A DNA stretch of 64,000 nt from CAZJHD01 sp964545855 (lineage in GTDB: Bacteria; Planctomycetota; UBA1135; JACQFD01), in assembly GCA_964545855.1 (NCBI GenBank), contig CAZJHD010000020.1:11782-75781 (forward strand), read 5' to 3'. Shown here one piece after another: positions 17,258 to 25,684 of the stretch. Within the stretch, counting starts at the first letter, position 1. The number at the start of each line of letters is the position of its first letter. The translations under genes and the position numbers were made by a program. The notes beneath the pieces are model-generated. The model was given only the letters and a program-made list of their open reading frames with translations, had not been told where the DNA came from and ran no database searches.

Positions 17258-18214
17258 TCAGCCCGCCGAGCGCCGAGGACCGAGGACGGGAGCGAGCGTC
17301 ACGACAGCCACGGCGACGAGGGCGCAGGCGCCCGCGAAGAGCCAGGGGCGCTCCTGCGGCGCCACGAGGAGCGCCGACCCGGCCACCGCGAGGGTCCAGA
17401 GCGCCGCTCCTCCGAGGGCCGTGCCCGCGGTCCTTCCGGAGACGCGGCAGCGATCCGCCAGGTGATCGGCGCTCGCGCGCCAGGGCGCGAGCCCGCGTGC
17501 GAGCCGCCGCGCGACGACGACGGCCAGGTCGGCCAGCGCGAGGGAGCCGATCGCGACGGAGACCGCGATGGCTCCACTCGAGTCCCGCGGCGCGGCATCC
17601 AGAGGGGCCGCCAGCACCAGGAATCCGAGGGCGTGGCTCCCGGCGTCGCCCGCGAAGGAGACCCGAGCGAGGTTCGCCAGGAGGAACACCAAGAGCGCGC
17701 CCGCGAGCGCCGGCGCGAGGAGGCCGAGTCCGGAGGGTGCGACGCAGGCCGCGAGGAGCGTCGCCGCCAGCAGGCCGTCGGCGTGATCGAGGAAGTTCCA
17801 CGCGTTCACCCCCGCGACCAGAAGGGGCACGACGAGCCACGCGGGCTCGAGGCCGAGCTGGGCCACGCACGCGACCGCCACGGCGGTCTGCAGCGCGAGC
17901 TTCGCGAGAGCGGGGAATCGATCGCGCAGCACGTCGTCGAGCACGCCGACGGAGAGGAGAGCGAGGGACCAGGCCCCCGCCACCCAGGGAACGCCGTCCT
18001 CCCCTCCCGACGCCCGCGCGGCGAGGGCGCCGACGACGACGCCGGCCGCGACCGCGAGACCGCCGATCCGCGGCGTCGGCCTCTCGTGGAGATGACGGCC
18101 GCCGGGACGGTCCACGAGCCGCAGGGCCGGCGCGGCGCGCCGCAGCGCCGCGAGCGCGAGCGCCGCCGTGACCGCGCCGGCGGCGAGACCGGCCAGCGCC
18201 ACGAGGACGCTCAC
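17258..18214 (-). CDS. WecA/MraY-type phospho-sugar polyprenyl-phosphate transferase
   Basis: A 318-residue polytopic membrane protein of glycosyltransferase family 4. Motifs are DRPGGRHLHERPTPRIGG, VGVLDDVLRDRFPA (Asp-Asp), NAWNFLDHADGLLA (the NxxNxxDG-type site), FAGDAGS, and a short DHLADRC in the place of the His-rich loop. It probably moves a sugar-1-phosphate from UDP-sugar onto polyprenyl phosphate for O-antigen, exopolysaccharide or wall polymers; WecA-type seems likelier than MraY because of the loop spacing. GTG 18214 overlaps the nadD stop (GTGA). It is the last gene of the hisS-nadD operon. Confidence 0.85.
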   Translation of the reverse strand: MSVLVALAGLAAGAVTAALALAALRRAAPALRLVDRPGGRHLHERPTPRIGGLAVAAGVVVGALAARASGGEDGVPWVAGAWSLALLSVGVLDDVLRDRFPALAKLALQTAVAVACVAQLGLEPAWLVVPLLVAGVNAWNFLDHADGLLAATLLAACVAPSGLGLLAPALAGALLVFLLANLARVSFAGDAGSHALGFLVLAAPLDAAPRDSSGAIAVSVAIGSLALADLAVVVARRLARGLAPWRASADHLADRCRVSGRTAGTALGGAALWTLAVAGSALLVAPQERPWLFAGACALVAVAVVTLAPVLGPRRSAG

Positions 18215-18822
18215 GTCTCCGGATGGTCGTAGAGGCCGCGCGCCCGTGCGTAGCGCTCGACCGCGGCCGGGAGATGCGGACCCGCCGGCGCGCTGCGGAC
18301 GAGGCGGGCGCGCACGTCCGTCGACGACACGTCGACTTCGGCCACGTCGAGCCAGCCGCTCGCGAGACGCCCCGCCAGGTCGTCTCCGAGGACGCGGCCG
18401 AGGGGCGCCAGCACCTCGCGCCCGGTGCCCCGGCGCGGAACCACGAGCGGCCGCGTCTCGCGGAGGAGCGCCGCCGCGTCGCGCCATTTCGGGAAGTCCG
18501 GGAGCGAGTCGCTGCCGAGCACGAGGGCCCACTCGACCTCCGGGTGGCGCGCCTTCAGCTCGCGCACGGTGTCGATCGTGTAGCTCGGTCCTTCGCGCAG
18601 CAGCTCGAGGTCGCTCGCCTCGAGACCCGCTTCGCTCTCGATGGCGAGTCTCACCATCGCGAGACGCTCCTCGGGCGGCGCCACGTTGCCGCGCTTGTGG
18701 GGCGGGTGCCGCGCGACCATCAGGATCACGCGCTCGCATCCCGCGACATCCCGCGCCGCGCGCGCCATGGCGAGGTGGCCCTCGTGGATCGGGTCGAAGG
18801 AGCCTCCGAGCAGGGCCCACAT
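18211..18822 (-). CDS. nadD: Nicotinate-nucleotide adenylyltransferase
   Basis: A 203-residue NadD, joining nicotinate mononucleotide and ATP to make deamido-NAD. The nucleotidyltransferase motifs GGSFDPIHEGH (near the start), the HPPHK substrate loop, SDSLPDFPKW and VDVSSTDVRARL (ISSTxIR-type) are present. The start ATG at 18822 is chosen because homology begins at MWALLGGSFDP; the open frame continues upstream into hisS without homology. It lies 13 bases after hisS. Confidence 0.96.
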   Translation of the reverse strand: MWALLGGSFDPIHEGHLAMARAARDVAGCERVILMVARHPPHKRGNVAPPEERLAMVRLAIESEAGLEASDLELLREGPSYTIDTVRELKARHPEVEWALVLGSDSLPDFPKWRDAAALLRETRPLVVPRRGTGREVLAPLGRVLGDDLAGRLASGWLDVAEVDVSSTDVRARLVRSAPAGPHLPAAVERYARARGLYDHPET

Positions 18823-18835
18823 GGCGGCCGCTCCG

Positions 18836-20143
18836 TCAGCCGCCCGCCGCGGCATCGCGCAGGGAGCGGACCTGCGCCGCGAGCCGAGCCGGATCGTCGA
18901 GCGGGATCGCCGACTCTCCGCCACCGGCGGCCATCGCCTTGCAGGTCACCGTTCCGGCGGCGACCTCGTCGGGGCCGAGGAGGAGCGCCGCCGCCGCCCG
19001 ACTCCGATCCGCCGCGCGGAGCTGCGCCTTGAGGGAGCGGAGCTTGCCGTCGCTGCCCTCCGGGTGATCGAGGTCGGCGGCGAGGCCCGCTCGACGCAAC
19101 GAGTCCACGAGGGCGAATCCGCGCGCGCGATCGACACCCTCCAGGACGACGACGAAGGCGTCGAGCTCGGGAAGCATCGGGACGGCGGCCGCTCCGAGCT
19201 TCTCGAGGGCCGCGATCGTCGGCACGACGCCGATGGCGAAGCCGACGGCTCCGAGGTCGGGCCCGCCCAGCTCCGCGATGAGGTGGTCGTACCGGCCTCC
19301 GCCGCAGACCGCCGTCCGCGCGCCGAGTCCCGGGTGGTGGAGCTCGAAGACGGTGCGCGTGTAGTAGTCGAAGCCGCGCACGATGGCGGCGTCGACGACG
19401 ACGGGACGACCGAGGGCCTTCAGGGCGGCGACGACGGCCTCCAGATGGGCTCGGCTCTCGGGCCGGAGCACGTCGTTCATGGAGGGCGCCGTCCGGTTCG
19501 CCACGCGGCACGCCTCCACCTTGCAATCGAGCATGCGGAGCACGTTGCGCTCGAAGCGCACCCTGCAATCCTCGCATCGGGTGGCCACCGCGGGCGCGGC
19601 CCACGCGCGGAGACGCTCGCGGTAGGCCTCGAGATCCGCCGTGTCGCCCATGGAGTTGACGCGCGCCTCGACGCCCGGAAGCCCGATCTCGTCGAAGAAC
19701 GAGGCCGCCAAGTGGATCGCCTCCGCATCGAGCAGGGGATCGAGGGAGCCCAGCACTTCCAGTCCGATCTGGTCGAACTGACGGAGCCGCCCCGCCTGGG
19801 GCCGCTCGAAGCGGAACATCGGGCCGATGTAGAAGAGCTTCTGGAAGGGACGCGACTTCGGGAGCCCCTTCTCCACGTAGGCGCGCACCACGCCGGCCGT
19901 CCCCTCGGGGCGGAACGTGTAGCTCGACTCCTCGCGCGCGACGGTGAACATCTCCTTCGAGACGACGTCGGATCCCTCACCGAGGCCGCGCACGAAGAGC
20001 TTCGTCTCCTCGAAGAGGGGCGTGCGGATCTCGCGGGCTCCGAAGCGGCGGAAGAGGTCGCGCGCCACCCGCTCGAGTTTCTCGACGATCGCGAGGTCCT
20101 CGGGGAACTCGTCCCTGGTCCCACGGGCGCGCTGGTAGGGCAT
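18836..20143 (-). CDS. hisS: Histidyl-tRNA synthetase
   Basis: A 435-residue class II synthetase. The start MPYQRARGTRDEFPED includes the usual GTRD; motif 2 is FRPEGTAGVVRAY with RFERPQAGRLRQFDQIG; the histidine-specific blocks are GFDYYTRTVFE and GGGRYDHLI; and a C-terminal anticodon-binding domain follows. ATG 20143 is the start; the frame is open far upstream without homology. A possible -10 (GATACA, 20161 to 20156) is only 12 bases before ATG, pointing to a very short leader. It heads the hisS-nadD-wecA-like string. Confidence 0.97.
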   Translation of the reverse strand: MPYQRARGTRDEFPEDLAIVEKLERVARDLFRRFGAREIRTPLFEETKLFVRGLGEGSDVVSKEMFTVAREESSYTFRPEGTAGVVRAYVEKGLPKSRPFQKLFYIGPMFRFERPQAGRLRQFDQIGLEVLGSLDPLLDAEAIHLAASFFDEIGLPGVEARVNSMGDTADLEAYRERLRAWAAPAVATRCEDCRVRFERNVLRMLDCKVEACRVANRTAPSMNDVLRPESRAHLEAVVAALKALGRPVVVDAAIVRGFDYYTRTVFELHHPGLGARTAVCGGGRYDHLIAELGGPDLGAVGFAIGVVPTIAALEKLGAAAVPMLPELDAFVVVLEGVDRARGFALVDSLRRAGLAADLDHPEGSDGKLRSLKAQLRAADRSRAAAALLLGPDEVAAGTVTCKAMAAGGGESAIPLDDPARLAAQVRSLRDAAAGG

Positions 20144-20226
20144 GGTCACGGGGCTTGTATCACACGGCCCGGCGAGCCGAGGCAGGAGCCCCGCATCCAG
20201 CCAGTGCGGACGCCCGAAAGATCGGA

Positions 20227-20254
20227 TTGACCTCTCGACGGGGGTCCCGATACC
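20227..20254 (+). promoter_or_regulatory. Sigma70-type promoter for small lipoprotein
   Basis: TTGACC (20227-20232), 16-base spacer, GATACC (20249-20254). Transcription would start near 20262, about 35 bases before the ATG at 20297. Confidence 0.5.
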
Positions 20255-20296
20255 TTCCTCCGCTCGTTTCCCGACCCGAACCCTCGCTCGCGGATC

Positions 20297-20500
20297 ATGA
20301 AGGCAAACCGGACGCTTCTCGTCCTCGCGGCTCTGGCCGCGAGCTTGCTCCTCGGCGGGTGCCGCTCCACCTGGGACTTCTGGAAGGACAATGCCTCCGG
20401 AGTGGTGAAGTCGCAGCGCCGCAACCTGAACCACATCCATCGCTCGCTCGATCGTCACTTCCTGAACTACGACTGGGACGATCCCTATCTCGACGACTGA
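20297..20500 (+). CDS. Small predicted lipoprotein (67 residues)
   Basis: A 67-residue protein: basic MKANR start, hydrophobic core, lipobox LLGGC with Cys22, then a mature part of about 45 residues rich in charged and aromatic residues and ending in acidic DWDDPYLDD. I do not recognise the family. The well-formed signal, an upstream promoter and a downstream hairpin make it a genuine gene. It stands alone between hisS and miaA on the opposite strand. Without DNA-binding or enzymatic motifs, a structural or chaperone-like envelope role is only a guess. Confidence 0.75.
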   Translation: MKANRTLLVLAALAASLLLGGCRSTWDFWKDNASGVVKSQRRNLNHIHRSLDRHFLNYDWDDPYLDD

Positions 20501-20558
20501 GATTCTCGACCGTCGAGACTCTCGACGACCGAGAGCCGCTCCGGCGGCGAGCCCGACC

Positions 20559-20591
20559 CGAGCCCCGCGCGCGTCATGCCCGCGGGGCTCG
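20559..20591. terminator. 11-bp stem hairpin between lipoprotein gene and miaA
   Basis: CGAGCCCCGCG pairs perfectly with CGCGGGGCTCG around an 11-base loop. Smaller inverted repeats (TCTCGA/TCGAGA, CTCTCG/CGAGAG) lie just upstream from 20504. It sits between convergent genes and can serve both; no T-tract. Confidence 0.65.
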
Positions 20592-20736
20592 TGTCGTTCC
20601 AGCCGGTCGTCGACGAACGGCTTCGAGGACCGGCGGCGATGGCATTCATCGTTCGCATCGAGGCGCGCCGCCGCGTCGAGCGAGGAAGGACCTGCTAGGG
20701 CGTCTGCGCACGGCGTCGGCGCGCCGCCCCCTGCAT

Positions 20737-21714
20737 TCAGGAGAGGTCGAGCTCGGCTCCCGGGCCGAGGAACCCGAGCTCCACGCCCGCGTCCTTCGCG
20801 ATCGCGTCCGCCTCGCGGCCATCGCCGCCGTCGATCCAGCGCACCTCGGGGAAGGAGCGGAGCCAGGTCTCCTGACGCCGCACGAGCGTCCGCGTGCGGC
20901 GGACCATCCGCGCACGGCACTCGCTCCGGTCGATCGCGCCGGAGAGCAGCGCCCGCACCTCGGCGACTCCCACGGCCGCCGCCGCCTCCCGCGAGAAGCC
21001 CCCGGCGGCGACGCGGCGGATCTCCTCCTCCAGGCCACGCTCGAACATGACGTCGATGCGCGCCTCGATGCGGCGGTGCAGCGTCTCGCGGTCGACGCGG
21101 ATCCCGACGATCCGCCGTGGCGCTCCCGGCCTCCCCGCCCACTCGCGCTGGAGCGAGGAGATCGGCCTGCCAGCCGCGCGATGGACCTCGAGGGCCCGCA
21201 CGATCCGCCGCAGGTCGCGCTCGTGGATCCGAGCGGCCGCCTCGGGGTCGGCGGCGGCGAGCTCGGCGTGGAGCGCCGGCGACCCGAGCGCGGCCCCACG
21301 CTCCTCCAGCTCCGCGCGCAAGGCCGGATCGGCGCCCGGCAGGTCCGAGAGCCCGTGGGTGAGGGCCTTCAGGTAGAGGGAGGTTCCACCGACGAAGAGC
21401 ACCGCGTGCCCGCGAGCCTCGATGGCCCGCTCGAGAGCTTCGGCAGTCTCCAGATACCGGGCGACGGAGAACGGCTCCGAGGGGTCCACCAGATCGAGGC
21501 CGTGGATCGGGGCCGCGCGCCGCTCCTCCGCCGTCGGCTTCGCCGTCACCACGTCGAGCCCGCGGTAGACGAGCATCGAGTCCATCGAGACCGCCTCGAG
21601 GAGCCGGGACCGTTCCGCCAGGAGACGGCCGAGCGCCGCCGCTACGGCCGACTTGCCGCTGGCCGTCGGTCCGACGAGGAAGCGCCGGAGGCGAGTCGTG
21701 GAGGGAAGCGTCAT
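20737..21714 (-). CDS. miaA: tRNA dimethylallyltransferase
   Basis: A 325-residue MiaA, which adds a dimethylallyl group to A37 of tRNAs reading UNN codons. P-loop VGPTASGKSAV near the N-terminus; DSMLVYRGLDVVTAKPT; GGTSLYLKAL; RRIVRALEV; and the late ARMVRRTRTLVRRQETWLR segment. The start ATG at 21714 gives a normal N-terminus; the open frame upstream has no homology. Its start lies only 38 bases from the divergent start at 21753. Confidence 0.95.
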   Translation of the reverse strand: MTLPSTTRLRRFLVGPTASGKSAVAAALGRLLAERSRLLEAVSMDSMLVYRGLDVVTAKPTAEERRAAPIHGLDLVDPSEPFSVARYLETAEALERAIEARGHAVLFVGGTSLYLKALTHGLSDLPGADPALRAELEERGAALGSPALHAELAAADPEAAARIHERDLRRIVRALEVHRAAGRPISSLQREWAGRPGAPRRIVGIRVDRETLHRRIEARIDVMFERGLEEEIRRVAAGGFSREAAAAVGVAEVRALLSGAIDRSECRARMVRRTRTLVRRQETWLRSFPEVRWIDGGDGREADAIAKDAGVELGFLGPGAELDLS

Positions 21715-21738
21715 GCGTGATCGCCCCGAGGGGACGCG

Positions 21739-21744
21739 TAGCAT
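21739..21744 (+). promoter_or_regulatory. Close-in -10 element (possible leaderless transcript)
   Basis: TAGCAT (4 of 6 to TATAAT) ends 8 bases before the ATG at 21753, the spacing expected for a leaderless or nearly leaderless mRNA. No -35 is evident. Confidence 0.35.
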
Positions 21745-21752
21745 GATGCGCC

Positions 21753-22679
21753 ATGCCGACCCCGATCCGATCCTGGCTCGCCGTCGTGCTGCTCGCGTGC
21801 TCCGCACCGGCGCAGGACGCGGGCGACGAGAGCACGCCGTCCTCCCGTCCCACGTCGACCGTCCCCACGAACGACGCGACGCAGGAGCCGCCGGCGTCGG
21901 CCCCGGCCTCGAAGCCGAACGACCCTCGAGCCCTCGACTTCCTCCTCCGGGCAGCGACCAAGCGCGCACCCCAGGGCGAGCCTCGCATCGCCGACGCGAC
22001 GATCGCGTTCCAGGCCCAGACGAACCTGAAGGCGCACAACGAGGTCGACGACGGCGAGCACCGCTTCCATCGGTCCGGAGGCTGGATCCGCACGAAGCTG
22101 CGCACCACCACGGCGGTGGTGGAGAAGGGCTTCGACGGGACGACCTACTGGCTCGTGAGCAACGGACAGGTCCGCCAGCTCCGCGGGCGCGAGCACGAGC
22201 AGGATCGCAACGAGATCGCGTCGAACGTCCACTTCACCGAGAACCTGCTGCGCCTGCTGAGCCTCCGCGAGCTGTCGCGGGAGTTCTCGGGCCTCCAGCT
22301 CCTCGAGCCCGAAGGCGATCCCGCGCGCCCCGGCGTGCGCGGCCGACTCGCGAGTTTCCTCACGCTGCAGCCGCGCGAGCCCGGAGCCGTCGACGTCGAG
22401 CTCCGCTTCGATCCGGAGACCCTCGACCTCCGCACGGTCCGCGCGACGCCCGCGTCGGACGCGGCGACCGTCTCGGACGCGAGTGCCGCCGCTCCCTCCG
22501 CCGCCTCCGACTGGTTCGAGCTCACCTCCTGGCGCGAGGTGAAGGGCGTTCGGTTCCCCTTCCGCGTGACGGCCTGGACGAAGAGCCGCGAGGTCCCCGA
22601 GTACCTCGTCCTGATCCGCTCGATGAGTTGGAACGACGGGCTCCAGGCGGCCGACTTCGCGCCGCCCGCGTCGAAGTAG
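21753..22679 (+). CDS. Secreted hypothetical protein, possibly LolA-like fold
   Basis: A 308-residue protein with a signal peptide (MPTPIRSWLAVVLLACSAPAQ) that could be cleaved after APA or processed as a lipoprotein at LLAC. A Thr/Pro/Ser-rich linker (22-55) follows. The mature part has alternating strands: DATIAFQAQTNL, GGWIRTKLRTT, GFDGTTYWLVSNG, VDVELRFDPETLDL, WREVKGVRFPF. Measurement-like pairs such as 'FDGTTYW' and 'VKGVRFPF' are reminiscent of outer-membrane lipoprotein-sorting (LolA/LolB-like) proteins in this type of genome, but I cannot confirm the family. It is convergent with mutL and separated from it by a hairpin. Confidence 0.7.
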   Translation: MPTPIRSWLAVVLLACSAPAQDAGDESTPSSRPTSTVPTNDATQEPPASAPASKPNDPRALDFLLRAATKRAPQGEPRIADATIAFQAQTNLKAHNEVDDGEHRFHRSGGWIRTKLRTTTAVVEKGFDGTTYWLVSNGQVRQLRGREHEQDRNEIASNVHFTENLLRLLSLRELSREFSGLQLLEPEGDPARPGVRGRLASFLTLQPREPGAVDVELRFDPETLDLRTVRATPASDAATVSDASAAAPSAASDWFELTSWREVKGVRFPFRVTAWTKSREVPEYLVLIRSMSWNDGLQAADFAPPASK

Positions 22680-22696
22680 GAGTCGAATCCTCGGGA

Positions 22697-22713
22697 GCGG
22701 CTCGAGGAGCCGC
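22697..22713. terminator. Hairpin between convergent genes
   Basis: GCGGCTC/GAGCCGC, a 7-bp perfect stem with a GAG loop, fills most of the 36-base gap between the hypothetical gene and the mutL stop. Confidence 0.6.
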
Positions 22714-22715
22714 CC

Positions 22716-24482
22716 TCAGCGCCGTTCGAAGGCCCGCTCCAGATCGCGCAGCCCGAGCCGGATCCGCGTGGGCCGCCCGTGGGGGCAGGTCTGCTCGGAG
22801 GGAAGCGTCGCGGCCTCCGCGAGCAACGCCGCGATCTCCTCGTCCGAGAGACGGTCCCCCGCCATCACCGACGAGCGGCACGCGCAGCGGTGGAGGATCT
22901 CCTCCAGCAGATCGGGCGACCCCGGCGACCGATCCTCGCGCGCGAGCGCCAGCAGGTCCTCCAGGAGCTCGCGCACGCGCAGGCGCCGCAGGCCCGCCGG
23001 CACCGAGCGCACGACCACGGACGTCGGTCCGAAGGGCTCGGCCTCCACGCCGGCCGCGACCCACGACGGGCCGTGCTCCTCGACGAGGGCGCGGTCCGCG
23101 GTCGAGACCTCCACCACCTCCGGCACGAGGAGCGCCTGCCGCGGGAGCGCGCCCGCGCCGGCCCGCGCGCGGAGCCGCTCGAACTGGACGCGCTCGTGCA
23201 GCGCGTGCTGGTCGACGAGGTCGATGCCCTCGGGGCCCTCCAGGACGAAGAAGGTGTCGAAGGCGCGGAGGAACTTCGCCGCGCGCGGGACGACGGTCGC
23301 GGAGCCGGCGGCCGCGTCGAAGAGCCGCTCCTGACGCGGCGCCGCCGGCGCCGGACCGAAGGGCGCACCGGGCTCGCGCACCGCTCCGAGCGGCGCAGGA
23401 GGCAGGACGCCTTCCCGCCGCGTGCCGCCGAGGAGCACGTCGGGGCTCGCCGCGGGCCGCGACCCCTCGAGCGCGCGTCGCACGCCTCGGTGGATCGCGC
23501 CGTAGACCGCCGACGGTTCGCGGAAGCGCACCTCGAGCTTCGCCGGATGGACGTTCACGTCGACGAGCGCCGGGTCGAGGGAGACGAAGAGGAACGCCGC
23601 GGGCTGCTGCGCGCCGAGGAAGTCGCGCGTCGCTTCGCGAAGCACGTGGAGCGCGCCGCGGTCGCGCACGAAGCGGCCGTTCACGTAGAGGTGCACCCCC
23701 GAGGCGTCGCGGCGCGCGGAGGCAGGCCCTCCGACGAAGCCGGAGACGGCGACCCCCCGGCCCGTCTCCTCGACGACGCGGAGGTCTTCCTCGACGCCGG
23801 CGCCGAAGGCAGCGGCGATGCGCGCGCGCCGCGCCGCGGAGACGCTGCGATCTCCCGCGTCGGCGACGGCCGGCGCGTCGAGCACGCGGCGTCCCTCCGA
23901 CGTGAGCCGGAAGCCGATCTCCGGATGCGCGATGGCGTGCCGGAGGACGACCTCCGAGGCGCGCGCCGCCTCCGTCGCGTCCCGGCGCAGGAAGCGCCGG
24001 CGAGCCGGCGTGTTGAAGAAGAGGTCGCGCACCTCGACGTCGGTGCCCCGATCGCGCGCCGCCGGGCGCGGCGCCGACTGGATGCCCCCGTCGTCGTCGA
24101 TCTCGCCTCCGTGCGCGTCTCCCTCGCTCCGGCTGCGCAGCCGCACGCGCGCCACGGAGCCGATGCTCGCGAGCGCCTCTCCGCGGAACCCGAGGGTCGC
24201 CACGTGATCGAGGTCCTCGATCGAGCCGAGCTTGCTCGTCGCGTGCGACGCGAAGGCGAGCGGGAGATCGGCGCCGGAGATGCCGCAGCCGTCGTCGGAG
24301 ACTCGGAGCAGCGCGCGGCCCCCGCCCTCGATCGTCACGTCGATCGACCGGCTCCCGGCGTCGATCGCGTTGTCGAGGAGCTCGCGCACGACCGAGGCGG
24401 GCCGCTCGACGACCTCGCCGGCGGCGATCTGGTCGACGACGAGCCGCGGTAGCACGCGGATGGCGGCGGGCTCCGGCGTCAC
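22716..24482 (-). CDS. mutL: DNA mismatch repair protein MutL
   Basis: A 588-residue MutL. GHKL ATPase motifs are E34-LLDNAIDAG, DDGCGI, and TLGFRGEALASI; LFFNTPARRRF and VDVNVHPAKLEVRF follow. A variable linker covers about 335-400. The C-terminal domain has the endonuclease metal motif DQHALHERVQFE at 424-435, and ACRSS and CPHGRP near the end, so this is a nicking MutL. That is expected where MutH/Dam are absent. GTG 24482 overlaps the holA stop (GTGA). MutS is not in the window. Confidence 0.96.
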   Translation of the reverse strand: MTPEPAAIRVLPRLVVDQIAAGEVVERPASVVRELLDNAIDAGSRSIDVTIEGGGRALLRVSDDGCGISGADLPLAFASHATSKLGSIEDLDHVATLGFRGEALASIGSVARVRLRSRSEGDAHGGEIDDDGGIQSAPRPAARDRGTDVEVRDLFFNTPARRRFLRRDATEAARASEVVLRHAIAHPEIGFRLTSEGRRVLDAPAVADAGDRSVSAARRARIAAAFGAGVEEDLRVVEETGRGVAVSGFVGGPASARRDASGVHLYVNGRFVRDRGALHVLREATRDFLGAQQPAAFLFVSLDPALVDVNVHPAKLEVRFREPSAVYGAIHRGVRRALEGSRPAASPDVLLGGTRREGVLPPAPLGAVREPGAPFGPAPAAPRQERLFDAAAGSATVVPRAAKFLRAFDTFFVLEGPEGIDLVDQHALHERVQFERLRARAGAGALPRQALLVPEVVEVSTADRALVEEHGPSWVAAGVEAEPFGPTSVVVRSVPAGLRRLRVRELLEDLLALAREDRSPGSPDLLEEILHRCACRSSVMAGDRLSDEEIAALLAEAATLPSEQTCPHGRPTRIRLGLRDLERAFERR

Positions 24483-25684
24483 CGGCGCGCGCCCCCGCGG
24501 CGGCCGCGGAACGCGAGGCGCTCCAGCGCCGACTGCGCCTTCTCGCCGCCGCGCCGGATCGAGAGCTCCGCTTCCGCCACGTCGTCGAGGAAGCGTGCGT
24601 GCTCCGGTGGACGCCGCGCGCCGAGGGCCTTGCGGAAGGAATCGAGCGCCGCCGGGAAGGATGGCACGCCCGCCGCCGACGCCGCCTCCTCGAAGGTGCT
24701 CCCCTCGGCCATGCGCGCCGCGGCGGCGGCGTTGCGGCGCGCGTCGCGGACGACGGCCGAGAGCGCCATCGCGAAGGCGCCGTCGGCCGCGATGGACTTC
24801 CCGTCGGAGTCTCGCGCGCCGGACTCCGCGAGGAGCGCGATCTCCGAGAGCGCGCGGCCCGGCTCGCCCTGGACGATCGCCTCGGCGAGGGTCCAGGCGC
24901 TCCCGGCGCGCGTGGCGGCGACATGGAGCTCCACGTCGCGCACGGAGACCTCCGCCGACGCATGCACCGAGCGGAGCTTCTCGAGAGCCGCGGCCGCGGC
25001 GCCGAGGGAGCTTCCCGTCCGGGCGAGCAGGGCCGCCAGCGCTCCGCGCCCGAGCCGGAGCGAGGCCTCCTTCGCGAGGGACTGCACGAAGGCGCCGAGC
25101 TCCGTCGACTCGACGGGTCCGTCGCCTCGGAAGGGCTTGTCGTAGAGCGGCCGGAACTCGAGCACGAGCCCGCCGGCTTCGCGGACGGCGCGCGCGAAGG
25201 GCGCCCGGAGCTTGCGCGCGACGATCGCGAGACCGTCCCCCGCCGCGGCGCCCGCCGCGAAGGCGAGGACGGCGCGCTCGAAGGGCGAGACGGCGGCTTC
25301 CCGCGAGCGCTTCGGCGATTCCTCGTCCCCCTCGGCGTCCTCCGATGCGGCGCCCCGTCCCCCCTTGAGGAGCGCGTCGGCGCCGCGCACGACCCGCAGC
25401 GTCGAGGCGGCGAAGAGGGAGCGCGTCGTGAGCTCGGCGAAGAGGCCCGACGGGTCGAAACCGGAGGCGCCGGCGTCGAAGGTCGCCACCTCGGCTCCCG
25501 AGGTCTCGGCCCTGGCGACGATCCGCCGGATCGCGAGATCCGAGAGGAAGGGCTCCTCTCCCCGCGCCGCCGGCGCCGTGGCGGCGATCACGACGCGCGG
25601 CGGCGTCTTCGACGCGAGCCCGCGGTCGAGCTCCTCCAGGAGCTCGGCGGGGCGCAGGGAAGGGGCGGAGCGGCGGGTGGCCAT
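24479..25684 (-). CDS. holA: DNA polymerase III delta subunit
   Basis: A 401-residue protein with HolA-like organisation: an N-terminal AAA-like part (RPAELLEELDRG, FSDLAIRRIV, FAASTLRVVRGAD), the delta-type linker (LVLEFRPLYDKPF) and an alpha-helical C-terminal collar domain (LLARTGSSLGAAAAALEKL, WTLAEAIVQGEPGRALSEI). Delta opens the beta clamp within the clamp loader. Sequence conservation is low in this family, so the call rests on layout and position. The ATG at 25684 shares one base with the ubiA stop (TGATG). Confidence 0.85.
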   Translation of the reverse strand: MATRRSAPSLRPAELLEELDRGLASKTPPRVVIAATAPAARGEEPFLSDLAIRRIVARAETSGAEVATFDAGASGFDPSGLFAELTTRSLFAASTLRVVRGADALLKGGRGAASEDAEGDEESPKRSREAAVSPFERAVLAFAAGAAAGDGLAIVARKLRAPFARAVREAGGLVLEFRPLYDKPFRGDGPVESTELGAFVQSLAKEASLRLGRGALAALLARTGSSLGAAAAALEKLRSVHASAEVSVRDVELHVAATRAGSAWTLAEAIVQGEPGRALSEIALLAESGARDSDGKSIAADGAFAMALSAVVRDARRNAAAAARMAEGSTFEEAASAAGVPSFPAALDSFRKALGARRPPEHARFLDDVAEAELSIRRGGEKAQSALERLAFRGRRGGARR

